From contig JADKHW010000018.1 of the NCBI GenBank assembly GCA_016721565.1, forward strand, positions 1 through 39,745: 39,745 nt of DNA. Direction: 5' to 3'. Positions 19,070-26,152 of this stretch are shown piece by piece (the stretch's first letter is position 1; each line of letters starts with the position of its first letter). Source of the DNA: a bacterium. GTDB taxonomy: Bacteria > Electryoneota > RPQS01. The notes beneath the pieces were generated by a model, which was given only the letters and a program-made list of their open reading frames with translations, was not told the origin of the DNA and ran no database searches. The position numbers were made by a program, and so were the translations under genes.

Positions 19070-19471
19070 GTGCCCACCCAAAAATCCGACACCAAATCTT
19101 TGAAGTCGCTCGGCAAGAAAGCCAAAGCCGCGCGCAAGCTTGAAGTCTTTCCCAATCATTCGCCGGGCAAGATTGAAGTCACGCTGAATTGCACCGAGTT
19201 CACATGCTTGTGTCCCGTGACAGGTCAACCCGACTTCGCCGAAATCGAGATTATCTACACGCCGGATAAATACGTCGTCGAATCCAAATCGCTGAAGCTC
19301 TATCTCGAAACCTTCCGCAACGTCGGCGTCTTTCACGAGCATCTCGCGGTGGACATCGGCGAAGACTTCATGAAGTTCGTCAAGCCGTTCCACGTTGAAG
19401 TCATCGCCCACTTCAACACGCGCGGCGGCATCGCGATTTCGGCGGCATATTCAGACGCGCGTAACAAATAA
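19070..19471 (+). CDS. queF: NADPH-dependent 7-cyano-7-deazaguanine reductase QueF (type I)
   Basis: The 133-residue product starts at GTG 19070. The family signature is clear: FTCLCPVTGQPDFAEIEI with catalytic Cys48 and Asp55, then the VESKSLKLYL NADPH/QueF motif and FHEHLAVDIG. The length identifies the short unimodular (type I) enzyme. It reduces preQ0 to preQ1 in queuosine biosynthesis, acting in the cytoplasm. A single QueF gene without other queuosine genes here implies they lie elsewhere. There is no Shine-Dalgarno; an ATTTCTAATTTT motif precedes the start, as before yidD and the TfoX-N gene. Confidence 0.95.
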   Translation: MPTQKSDTKSLKSLGKKAKAARKLEVFPNHSPGKIEVTLNCTEFTCLCPVTGQPDFAEIEIIYTPDKYVVESKSLKLYLETFRNVGVFHEHLAVDIGEDFMKFVKPFHVEVIAHFNTRGGIAISAAYSDARNK

Positions 19472-19489
19472 CCACGGCAAAGTATTCCA

Positions 19490-19810
19490 ATGACAGAAGA
19501 ACGAAGTACAATATTCGACCTAATCGTTCAGAGAATTGTGTCCGTTTGCTCTCCCGAACAGATTGTCTTGTTCGGCAGCAGCGCACGCGGTAACGCACGC
19601 TCAGGCAGTGATTTGGACATATTGGTGGTTGCAAAGTCAACAAAGCCTCGTTGGGAACGATCCGCTCCCATATATGCGGCGCTGAGTGATATTCCGACTG
19701 CAATGGATGTTGTGGTCTATACATCGGAAGAAATTGCCGAATGGCGTGAGGTTCCCCAAGCATTTGTGACCACGGCAATAAGAGAAGGAAAAGTTCTCTA
19801 TGAAAAGTAG
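19490..19810 (+). CDS. Minimal nucleotidyltransferase (MNT), antitoxin-like
   Basis: The 106-residue product has the nucleotidyltransferase core IVLFGSSARGNARSGSDLDI, exactly GS-x10-DxD (G29, S30, D41, D43), then MDVVVYTSEEIAEW. MNT proteins of this kind pair with HEPN proteins. In characterised MntA/HepT systems the MNT neutralises its partner by transferring AMP. It overlaps the following HEPN gene by 11 bp, which supports the pairing. It follows queF by only 18 bp. Confidence 0.88.
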   Translation: MTEERSTIFDLIVQRIVSVCSPEQIVLFGSSARGNARSGSDLDILVVAKSTKPRWERSAPIYAALSDIPTAMDVVVYTSEEIAEWREVPQAFVTTAIREGKVLYEK

Positions 19811-20189
19811 CGCCGACCTTGTTAACGGGATGCTTAGGAAGGCGGAAAGCGACTTGACGACAGCGAAGCTGTGTTTGGATTCCGGACAGTCTCTTGATGC
19901 TTCCTGTTTCCACTCACAACAAGCGGCTGAACGCGCGTTGAAAGCATTCTTAGTGTCGCGGTCCGTTGACGCTCCGAGAATCCATAACATTGAGAAATTG
20001 GCAGGACTTTGTGAATCAGAGGACTCCGTTTTTGGAACGATTCGTGAAGATGCTTCGCGGCTTACGCCATACGCGGTAGAACTTCGTTATGATGAAGAGT
20101 TTTGGCCCTCATTTGAATCTGCCCACTCTGCGTACGATAAGGCGGTGTCAATTGTGGAGTTAGTGAAGAGCAGGATCGTTATTTCTTGA
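19800..20189 (+). CDS. HEPN-domain protein paired with MNT
   Basis: The 129-residue all-helical product has the HEPN signature SLDASCFHSQQAAERALKAF, PRIHNIEKL, and a C-terminal ELRYDEEFWPSFESAHSAYD. This fits the PF05168-type HEPN rather than the ribonuclease HepT: no R-x4-6-H motif is present (the C-terminal Arg and the next His are 12 residues apart). The overlap with the MNT gene and tight linkage suggest a two-component toxin-antitoxin-like module. The lack of the RNase motif makes direct RNA cleavage uncertain. Its stop overlaps the TTG start of the following HAD gene. Confidence 0.85.
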   Translation: MKSSADLVNGMLRKAESDLTTAKLCLDSGQSLDASCFHSQQAAERALKAFLVSRSVDAPRIHNIEKLAGLCESEDSVFGTIREDASRLTPYAVELRYDEEFWPSFESAHSAYDKAVSIVELVKSRIVIS

Positions 20190-20974
20190 AGCCAGATTTT
20201 TTGATCTTCGATTGCGACGGTGTGCTCGTGGATAGCGAGTGGCTCGTTGCACGCATCGAAGTTGAAACACGCGCCGAGTTCGGTCAACAGATTACGATCG
20301 AAGAGTACATCCGTCGCTACGTGGGACTCTCGACGCGCTCACCCGAATATCTTGAGAGCTTGAAAGGCATGCCGCCCGAATTTCGCGACATCATGAAAGA
20401 GCGCGTCGAGCGCGCCTTCCACGAAGAACTCGAAGCCATCCCCGGCATCGCCGAAGTTCTTGAGCACCTGAAACATCGCCCCAAAGCCATCGCGAGCAGC
20501 AGCAGCCCGCACGAAATCGAGATGATGCTCGTACACGTCGGCTTCAAAGGCAATATTTTCTCCGTCTCCATGGTCGCGCGGCCCAAACCCGCTCCCGATG
20601 TGTATCTGCACGCCGCCGAACAAAACAACGTCTTGCCCTCGCAATGTCTTGTTATCGAGGACTCTGTCGTCGGCGCAACCGCAGCATTAACCGCAGGCAT
20701 GACCGTTTGGGGATTTGTAGGCGGTCGCCACTCAGCTCCAAACACAGCAGATAGATTGCGCACGTTAGGAGTTGCAAGAGTCATCGAGCATATGGATGAA
20801 ATTAGAAATTATTGTAGTGGCGCTGACCCGCCTGCTGACAAAAAGCCCCGACAAATGTCGGGGCTTTTATTTACTAACCAATTCGAAGCTCCCAAGCGCC
20901 CGCGCCTACTTTTCGCAGGCGTGAGTTCGGCCCTGGGTCCAGCGCAGGGCCTACATCCAGGGTTCGTCGGCTGA
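20186..20974 (+). CDS. HAD-superfamily phosphatase (beta-phosphoglucomutase/GS1-like)
   Basis: TTG start at 20186 overlaps the HEPN stop (TTGA). HAD motif I is FLIFDCDGVLVDSEWL with nucleophile Asp and D+2. A helical cap follows, then motif II AIASSSSPHEIE, motif III K in ARPKPAPDVYLHAAEQ, and motif IV VIEDSVVGATAA. This is subfamily IA, typical of small-molecule sugar phosphatases and mutases; the substrate is unknown. Residues beyond about 215 (from GADPPADKKP) read through a strong terminator hairpin at 20841-20868 and overlap the convergent DinB gene, so the true end is probably near 20830 with a small frame error. Confidence 0.85.
   Translation: MKPDFLIFDCDGVLVDSEWLVARIEVETRAEFGQQITIEEYIRRYVGLSTRSPEYLESLKGMPPEFRDIMKERVERAFHEELEAIPGIAEVLEHLKHRPKAIASSSSPHEIEMMLVHVGFKGNIFSVSMVARPKPAPDVYLHAAEQNNVLPSQCLVIEDSVVGATAALTAGMTVWGFVGGRHSAPNTADRLRTLGVARVIEHMDEIRNYCSGADPPADKKPRQMSGLLFTNQFEAPKRPRLLFAGVSSALGPAQGLHPGFVG
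20841..20868 (+). terminator. Strong Rho-independent terminator
   Basis: AAAAGCCCCGAC (20841-20852), loop AAAT, then GTCGGGGCTTTT (20857-20868) form a 12-bp perfect stem ending in T residues. It is symmetric with A and T flanks, so it can end the HAD transcript from the left and the DinB transcript from the right. Confidence 0.85.
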
Positions 20975-21439
20975 AGGTCCGTAGATGCTGGGGACTTTTG
21001 CACCGACCAGACGATTGTAAATCGAGAACTGTCCGCGATGATGAATCATATCGTACATCATGATCCACAGAATATCTCCACGACGAAGTTTTCCCATTTG
21101 GCCGGGTCCGACAAAGAAATCCATCGTGCTTTCCCACTCGGCCTCGGTCATCTTGTTGATGGTGTCTAACGTTACCGGAAGGCGAGCGTCGAGGGCACTC
21201 ATCACTTCAGCCCATGTTGCGGGCGAAGGCGGAATCTTGTCAAATTCAATTTTGCCTTTTGCGGTACCATCAACAAAAGCAACTTGCTCGGCAACAAACT
21301 TCCATGCGAGATCTTTCGCAGTTGGAGTCTTGTCTGCGGGCTTATAATCAGCCTTAGCCGCAGGATATTCTTTCAAGAGCTTCACGAGCGTCTTGTGTTC
21401 GCGCTGGAACAAGTCCAGAAAGTAGCCTTTTTCAGTCAT
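20951..21439 (-). CDS. DinB-family protein (1)
   Basis: The intact 162-residue product begins MTEKGYFLDLFQREHKTLVK and has the four-helix DinB pattern, ending with MMYDMIHHRGQFSIYNRLVG. The His-His-Arg-Gly-Gln segment is the usual third metal-binding helix of DinB/YfiT proteins. The other ligands would be His15 (REH) and the histidine position near residue 50, which is not obvious here (KFVAEQVAF). These proteins are metal-dependent; some are thiol S-transferases. It lies directly downstream of the TetR gene on the same strand and may be in its regulon. Confidence 0.85.
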   Translation of the reverse strand: MTEKGYFLDLFQREHKTLVKLLKEYPAAKADYKPADKTPTAKDLAWKFVAEQVAFVDGTAKGKIEFDKIPPSPATWAEVMSALDARLPVTLDTINKMTEAEWESTMDFFVGPGQMGKLRRGDILWIMMYDMIHHRGQFSIYNRLVGAKVPSIYGPSADEPWM

Positions 21440-21473
21440 CGTCGTTCTCTCCAGTTTTCAATCGTTCGGTAAT

Positions 21474-22040
21474 CTATTGTCGGTAAGCTAATTTTCCAAA
21501 TAGTTCGAGCTGCTCACGAATGATGTTCTTGTCACCGTGCGCTTTCGCTTGAGCAACTGCGCCTTCATACACCGCTATCCATTGCCGCGCCAGCCGTTTG
21601 CTAAATTGAGTTTCATACCCCGTTGCTTCAAGCGCCGCCGCAAGCTTGTCGCTCCACTTGTCATACGTCTCTTCAAGCTTTACCCGAATCCCCCTTTGCG
21701 AGTCTGAGACTTCGTTGGCCACGACAGCGAGCAGCGAGCCATTTTCAAAATGCAGATGCTCGGGTAGTTCAATCATCCGCTCCCGAATCCTCTCAATTTT
21801 GGGGCTCGGCTCAAAGAGATCCAATCCTCCAAAGAGATAGTCGTCCAGGAGTTCCCAGAAGTAGTCAATCGCCGCTTCAGCCGCGTCGTCCTTGGAGTGG
21901 TAGTAGTGAAAGAATGCCCCTTTGGAGACCCCTGTAGTGCGGCAGATTTGATCCACGGAAGTAGCCGCAAACCCTTGTTTCAAAAACAGTTGGGTAGCAA
22001 CATAGAGCAGTCGCGGGGTGGCGGTGTAGCTTTCTCTCAT
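21474..22040 (-). CDS. TetR-family transcriptional regulator
   Basis: The open frame extends to 22082, but the ATG at 22040 (MRESYTATPRLLYVATQLFL) gives the proper 188-residue length and leaves the operator outside the gene. The helix-turn-helix lies at about residues 24-43 (TSVDQICRTTGVSKGAFFHY), with the HYYHSKDD motif at its end. The C-terminal ligand domain is all-helical, of the type seen in AcrR/NemR-like regulators. An 18-bp palindrome lies 6 bp upstream of the start, overlapping the transcription start of a near-consensus promoter, so it is probably autorepressed. Target genes may include the flanking DinB and cytochrome genes. Confidence 0.92.
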   Translation of the reverse strand: MRESYTATPRLLYVATQLFLKQGFAATSVDQICRTTGVSKGAFFHYYHSKDDAAEAAIDYFWELLDDYLFGGLDLFEPSPKIERIRERMIELPEHLHFENGSLLAVVANEVSDSQRGIRVKLEETYDKWSDKLAAALEATGYETQFSKRLARQWIAVYEGAVAQAKAHGDKNIIREQLELFGKLAYRQ

Positions 22041-22045
22041 TATAC

Positions 22046-22096
22046 ATACCGACTGGTTGGTATGACAATATACATACTCCAATCGGGCTTTGTCAA
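22046..22096 (-). promoter_or_regulatory. TetR-gene promoter with overlapping palindromic operator
   Basis: On the minus strand TTGACA (22091-22096), an 18-bp spacer and TATATT (22067-22072) form the promoter. Immediately downstream, 22046-22063 reads ATACCGACTGGTTGGTAT, an 18-bp near-perfect palindrome (ATACC-x-AC..GT-x-GGTAT), typical of TetR operators. Binding would block transcription initiation. The divergent DinB gene begins 130 bp away and may share the control. Confidence 0.75.
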
Positions 22097-22196
22097 GTTC
22101 CCGGACTTAAACAGTTATGTCGGGTCTTGAACGTGCTTAAAAAATTCAACTTTCGTATATTACAAGCTTAGGTAAATTGGTGGAGTCCGCTCACAA

Positions 22197-22694
22197 ATGG
22201 AGCCAATAATGGCCGAACTATCCCATTACAAATACCGGGGCGCGCGAGCCTGCGTGCTGATGCATGAGCAGTTCATGCAGGACTTTTTGGACCTTTGGTG
22301 GGCCGCTAAGTCCGCCGAAATTAAACTGCCACAAACCGAAGATCCTGATTATCAGAGTTTAGATCATCTGCTCGTGCATGTTTTTCGCGCGGGTCGCGGT
22401 TACATGACGTGGATGTGCGAGAAGCTTGGACTTCCCGACCCCGACATCAACGTTGCACCGTCGGTTGAAGAGGTTGAAGAAGTCTGTGATGAGTATTTGG
22501 ATCATCTGTTAGAGAAATGGCGCGAACCGCTTTCCAAAGTAAGCGAAGAAGAGATGAACGCGGTTCACAAATCACGTTGGGGAGTGGACATGGCTGTTGA
22601 ATCCATGATGGAACACGCCGTCATGCATCCGTTACGTCATTCGTTTCAATTAGAGGAGTTGTTGTCGGAGCAAGCGCCCGACTATTTGGAATAA
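22197..22694 (+). CDS. DinB-like protein (2)
   Basis: This 165-residue product starts at ATG 22197, with GGTGGAG upstream; a second ATG at 22209 is an alternative. Helices with spaced histidines are visible: VLMHEQFMQDFLDLWW, SLDHLLVHVFRAGRGYMTWM and MMEHAVMHPLRHSFQLEELL. This is the DinB/DUF664 fold, with H-x3-H pairs as likely metal ligands. It is divergent from the TetR gene and followed after 37 bp by the cytochrome gene. Specific activity is unknown. Confidence 0.75.
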   Translation: MEPIMAELSHYKYRGARACVLMHEQFMQDFLDLWWAAKSAEIKLPQTEDPDYQSLDHLLVHVFRAGRGYMTWMCEKLGLPDPDINVAPSVEEVEEVCDEYLDHLLEKWREPLSKVSEEEMNAVHKSRWGVDMAVESMMEHAVMHPLRHSFQLEELLSEQAPDYLE

Positions 22695-22731
22695 GAACCT
22701 TTTCAAATCAAAGAACTGTGGGAGCAGTGAG

Positions 22732-23657
22732 ATGAAGAACGTTTTGAAGTGGATGGGAATTGTGGTCGGAGCATTGGTTTTAATCGTCGTGTTGTACGGC
22801 GGTTATGTCTTTATGCAGGCCGGCAGTATCATGAGCAAAACCTATCCGGATGTCAAAGGAAAGAACGTTTATGTTACGAGCGACAGCGCTACTGTCGCAC
22901 GAGGTGAACACCTTGTTAAGTCAATCGCAACATGCGTGGGTTGTCACGGAAAGGATTTGGGCGGCGAAGAAATGGACATGATGCCGTTCGCGTATTTTTC
23001 CGTGCCGAACATCACGCAAGGAAAGGCGGACTCGCGCCGAGCTATTCAATTCAAGACCTTGACTTGATTGTGCGTCACGGTATTAAGCGCGACAAAACCG
23101 GAGTGCTCTTTATGCCGAGTTTTCATTTGAACAATATTTCGGATGAAGACCTTGCGGCAATCTATGCATACTTAAAAGTTGCGCCCAAAGTCGACAAGGA
23201 ACATCCACCTCTTTCATTAGGCCCCATCGGAAAGATGGTGCTTGCGCAAGGTGGAATAAAAAACCAAGCGGAAATTACGAATCACAATTTCAAGAGTCCG
23301 AAGCGTCCTGAAATTGCACCGACGGCAGAGTACGGAAGATACATTGCTGAGGTCACTTGCATCGGTTGCCACGCTCCGAACTACACCGGCGGGCCGGTCT
23401 TTGAAGGCGACCCCAATTGGCCGCCTGCGGCGAATTTGACGAAGAAGCTGAAGGGTTATACGAACGAATCGTTCGCGCATTTTTTGAAGACGGGATTGCG
23501 TGCGGACGGAACGTTAATTGACACGACAGCGATGTCGCCGTCGATTACGAGCCGTGCGGACAGCCTCGAAGTCGCGGCAGTCTTTTCATATTTGAGCGCG
23601 CTGCCTCAGGCAGAGGACGCCAGCGCGTCTTGGCTGGAAACGTTTGAAAAGCATTAA
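22732..23657 (+). CDS. Membrane-anchored diheme cytochrome c (one frameshift)
   Basis: The N-terminal part (MKNVLKWMGIVVGALVLIVV) is a membrane anchor or signal, followed by the first haem site CVGCH (residue about 67). The frame changes near 23030, after FSVPNITQGK. The second part continues DLIVRHGIKRDKTGVLFMPS, with the Met ligand in MPSFHLNN, then a second haem site, CIGCH, in YGRYIAEVTCIGCHAPNYTG, and a second AVFSYLSALP cytochrome-fold end. It resembles the two-domain cytochromes that accompany alcohol or aldehyde dehydrogenases in the periplasm. No such dehydrogenase is encoded adjacently. One missing or extra base is the likely cause of the break. Confidence 0.85.
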
Positions 23658-23674
23658 CAGAGTTTGAGTTCGTG

Positions 23675-23697
23675 GGGGCACCCGCAGCGGGTGCCCC
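23675..23697. repeat. GC-rich hairpin between cytochrome and DinB genes
   Basis: GGGGCACCCG (23675-23684), loop CAG, CGGGTGCCCC (23688-23697) form a perfect 10-bp stem directly after the cytochrome stop. There is no T tract, so it looks more like a dispersed hairpin element or mRNA-stabilising structure than a terminator. Confidence 0.5.
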
Positions 23698-23717
23698 GCG
23701 GACTCGATTTTCCTACC

Positions 23718-24182
23718 ATGACACTTGCTGATCTAAAACACCTGATTAAATACACGCGTTGGGCGAACTCGCAAGAGATTGAAGAGATGATTTCGCACAG
23801 CGATGTTCCGTCCAAAGCAGTGACGTGGCTGGCGCACATTCTTGCGGCTGAGCATCTGTGGCTTGATCGCATGACGGATGATCCGCGCAATCATGTGGTG
23901 TGGCCGGATTGGAAGTTGTACGAATGTTTGGAACAACAGCAAGACCTTGCGCGCCGTTGGGAAAAGTTTTTTCAGAACATGACTGATGCGGATATTGAGC
24001 GCAAAGTGAGTTACACAAATACGCAAGGCAAAGAGTTCACAAATACCGTGAGCGATATTTTGCTGCATCTTGCGTTGCACGCTCCGCATCATCGCGGCCA
24101 GATCAATGCCGAACTTCGCGCGGAAGGTTACGACCCGCCGTACATTGATTACATCCAAGCCGTAAGAACAAATCAGATTTGA
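23718..24182 (+). CDS. DinB-family protein (3)
   Basis: The frame opens at 23664, but the first codons cover the GC-rich hairpin, so the ATG at 23718 (MTLADLKHLIKYTRWANSQE) is preferred, giving 154 residues. The three DinB metal-ligand helices are clear: KYTRWAN near the start, LAHILAAEHLWLDRMTD in the second and LHLALHAPHHRGQINAELRA in the third. It is the third DinB-fold protein within 3.3 kb, near the TetR gene. It is probably a metal-dependent, thiol-related enzyme; substrate unknown. Confidence 0.88.
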   Translation: MTLADLKHLIKYTRWANSQEIEEMISHSDVPSKAVTWLAHILAAEHLWLDRMTDDPRNHVVWPDWKLYECLEQQQDLARRWEKFFQNMTDADIERKVSYTNTQGKEFTNTVSDILLHLALHAPHHRGQINAELRAEGYDPPYIDYIQAVRTNQI

Positions 24183-24192
24183 GAATGTGAAC

Positions 24193-24217
24193 GCGGCGGC
24201 AGGTGTCTGCACCTCCC
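24193..24217. repeat. Short GGCGGCAGGTG hairpin repeat
   Basis: GCGGCGGCAGGTGTCTGCACC forms a small stem and matches the GGCGGCAGGTGT block at 33723. It lies just upstream of the chosen acetyltransferase start and argues against using the upstream GTG at 24187. Confidence 0.4.
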
Positions 24218-24255
24218 CCGGTTACCGAAACTCTTTGTCAATTCACACCCCTACT

Positions 24256-24687
24256 TTGAACATCTGTCTCCTTACAAAACATGATTTGATGGCTTGGCAC
24301 AAGATGCGGTGCAAGCTGTGGAAAGATCCGTGTCCTGAGTTTCAGGAAGCGGAATGGTTGTTTGCGAAATCGAGCTTTGTGGTTTGGCTGGCCGAGACGG
24401 ACTCGGGCGAGCCGATTGGTTTTCTCGAAGCGCAAACTTGCAATCGGGCCGACGGCTGCGACTCCGACTGTATCCTATATATAGAAGGATGGTATGTGGA
24501 GCCGGAATATCAGCATCAAGGCGTCGGCACCGCGCTGATGCAGGCGGCTGAGGCGTACGCGCGCGGCTGCGGTTGGCAGGAGATCGCGAGCGATGCCTTG
24601 CTTGAAAACGAAATCAGCCACCGTGCTCACAAGAAGCTCGGCTTTCAGGAAGTCGATCGGCAAATCAGTTACATGAAGAAACTTTGA
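24256..24687 (+). CDS. GNAT acetyltransferase resembling aminoglycoside 6'-N-acetyltransferases
   Basis: TTG at 24256 is taken as start (MNICLLTKHDLMAWHKMRCK), giving 143 residues, the usual size of AAC(6')-I enzymes; the upstream GTG would translate a repeat. The GNAT core is YIEGWYVEPEYQHQGVGTAL, containing the acetyl-CoA loop QHQGVGTA. Then come IASDALLENEISHRAHKKLG and the end GFQEVDRQISYMKKL. The ASD...N..S...H..LGF.E..R pattern is characteristic of AAC(6')-I proteins. Real aminoglycoside activity is an inference; chromosomal homologues may have other amine substrates. It precedes a TPR lipoprotein gene by 11 bp. Confidence 0.8.
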   Translation: MNICLLTKHDLMAWHKMRCKLWKDPCPEFQEAEWLFAKSSFVVWLAETDSGEPIGFLEAQTCNRADGCDSDCILYIEGWYVEPEYQHQGVGTALMQAAEAYARGCGWQEIASDALLENEISHRAHKKLGFQEVDRQISYMKKL

Positions 24688-24698
24688 GAGATTCAGGA

Positions 24699-25760
24699 AT
24701 GAAAGCCATTATAAAAACACTCTTTGTCCTGCTCGCTACTGCTTGTCTTACGAATCTTTTGATGACGGCGGGTTGTAAGCAAGATTCGTTGTCCGGCCAG
24801 AGCACCGCCGATTCGAAAAAAGAAGCCGGAAAGAGCCGGATGTTTATCGCTTCCTTCGCCCTAATTGATCTGACCGGCGAGATTGGCGGGAATACGATCG
24901 GCACATCGAAACGCTATAAAGAGAATCTCAATCGCATTTTGCCGGTTCAAAAAACCACGTTGGACAGTGCGATCTTCTATTCCGCCGCGCTTGAATTGGA
25001 TAGCGCGATGCAGTTGTTGTCGCGCATGGACCGAAAGAGTTTGTCGGATAGCCTTGCGGCTGTGTACTATGTGTTGCTCGCGAACGGAGAACGATTGCTG
25101 AACGGCAATCACAAGTTCGCAATCTCCTATATTGATTCGGCGTTGGCTATTAATCCACGGAACGCGCGCGCGTTGAATGCGAAGAGCGCCATCCTGAATG
25201 ATCTTGGAAAATTTCCTGAAGCGTTAGCGGCGCTGGATTCGGCGTTGGCGATTGACTCTTCGAGCGCCAAGACGCGCTGGTACAGAGCAATGATTATTGC
25301 CAGATTGGGCCGTGCCGAAGAAGCGTTGGCAAGCATCGAGCCGGATTTCCAAAACAAGACGCTCGAAGATTACTACTTCGTTGTGAATTTGAAAGGCTGG
25401 TTGCTTTGCATAACGAACCGATGCGATGAGGCTATCGCCTATCACGATTCAGCGCTCGCGTTGAACCCGAAACATTATTTCGGATACTTGGACAAGGCCA
25501 TCGCGCTCTACAAGCTTGAACGATTTGAGCAGATGATAGCGACGCTCGACCAGGCTGACAAACTCGTGCCGAATCAAGTGTGGGTGAAATACAATCGCGC
25601 CTGTTGTTACGCCAAATTGAAAAACCGCGACGGCATGATCGCCGCGCTGGCCGATGCCATCAAAACGGATTCTTTGGCGAAAGCAAACGCCAGTCAGGAT
25701 CCTGACTTCATGGCCTATCACAACGACGCCGACTTCCGCAAACTGGTCGGATTAGAGTAA
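24699..25760 (+). CDS. TPR protein, probable exported lipoprotein
   Basis: The ATG at 24699 follows TTCAGGA and gives 353 residues. The N-terminus (MKAIIKTLFVLLATACLTNL) continues LLMTAGCKQ, a plausible though imperfect lipobox. The body from about residue 130 consists of tetratricopeptide repeats (ALAINPRNARALNAKSAILN, ALALNPKHYFGYLDKAIALY), probably six to seven. The C-terminus DPDFMAYHNDADFRKLVGLE is shared with the two other TPR genes downstream. It is likely a periplasmic or envelope protein-protein interaction scaffold. Confidence 0.82.
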   Translation: MKAIIKTLFVLLATACLTNLLMTAGCKQDSLSGQSTADSKKEAGKSRMFIASFALIDLTGEIGGNTIGTSKRYKENLNRILPVQKTTLDSAIFYSAALELDSAMQLLSRMDRKSLSDSLAAVYYVLLANGERLLNGNHKFAISYIDSALAINPRNARALNAKSAILNDLGKFPEALAALDSALAIDSSSAKTRWYRAMIIARLGRAEEALASIEPDFQNKTLEDYYFVVNLKGWLLCITNRCDEAIAYHDSALALNPKHYFGYLDKAIALYKLERFEQMIATLDQADKLVPNQVWVKYNRACCYAKLKNRDGMIAALADAIKTDSLAKANASQDPDFMAYHNDADFRKLVGLE

Positions 25761-25780
25761 CAAAACAGGGTGAAAAAGTT

Positions 25781-26146
25781 GTAGGGGCGGCAGGTAGGAG
25801 CGAGGCGGGGTATGTTGAAAAGCGACTATAATATACGACACGAAGACCGTTTGTCAAGTCTTTTTGGGCTATAAAGCAGCATTTTTGTTAACCATTTGTT
25901 CAACAGTTGGATAAACGGTTTTGGCATTGGACTTACGCGGCCGGAGGGGAAATTGGGGAGGCGCGGAATGCCTCTGGCCGCCGAGCGCAGGCGTCCCCGC
26001 CCCGCCGGAATCAGAAATTCTGGATTCCTTCGTCCTAAAGCGCGTCGTCATCCTGAAGACCGCTGCGGTCTGAAGGATCTCTCTGCTGTCTTCAATTCTG
26101 TCATCTGTAGCCTGTCCCGTAGGGATTAGGATCTACTCAAAGCAAC
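25781..26146 (+). repeat. Composite intergenic repeat, copy 2 (upstream of TPR gene), interrupted
   Basis: It begins with GTAGGGGCGGCAGGTAGGAG. About 250 bp later come AAAGCGCGTCGTCATCCTGAA, GAAGGATCT, then CCCGTAGGGATTAGGATCTA and CTCAAAGCAA, ending 6 bp before the next start codon. The middle contains a promoter-like sequence on the minus strand. No gene is supported in 25761-26152. Confidence 0.6.
25830..25857 (-). promoter_or_regulatory. Orphan near-consensus promoter on the minus strand
   Basis: TTGACA (25852-25857), a 16-bp spacer and TATATT (25830-25835) on the minus strand match the dnaA promoter in spacing and hexamers. Downstream on the minus strand lies only the antisense of the TPR lipoprotein gene. 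It may drive an antisense or small RNA, or be a relic left by the repeat. Confidence 0.5.
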
Positions 26147-26152
26147 TGCATA

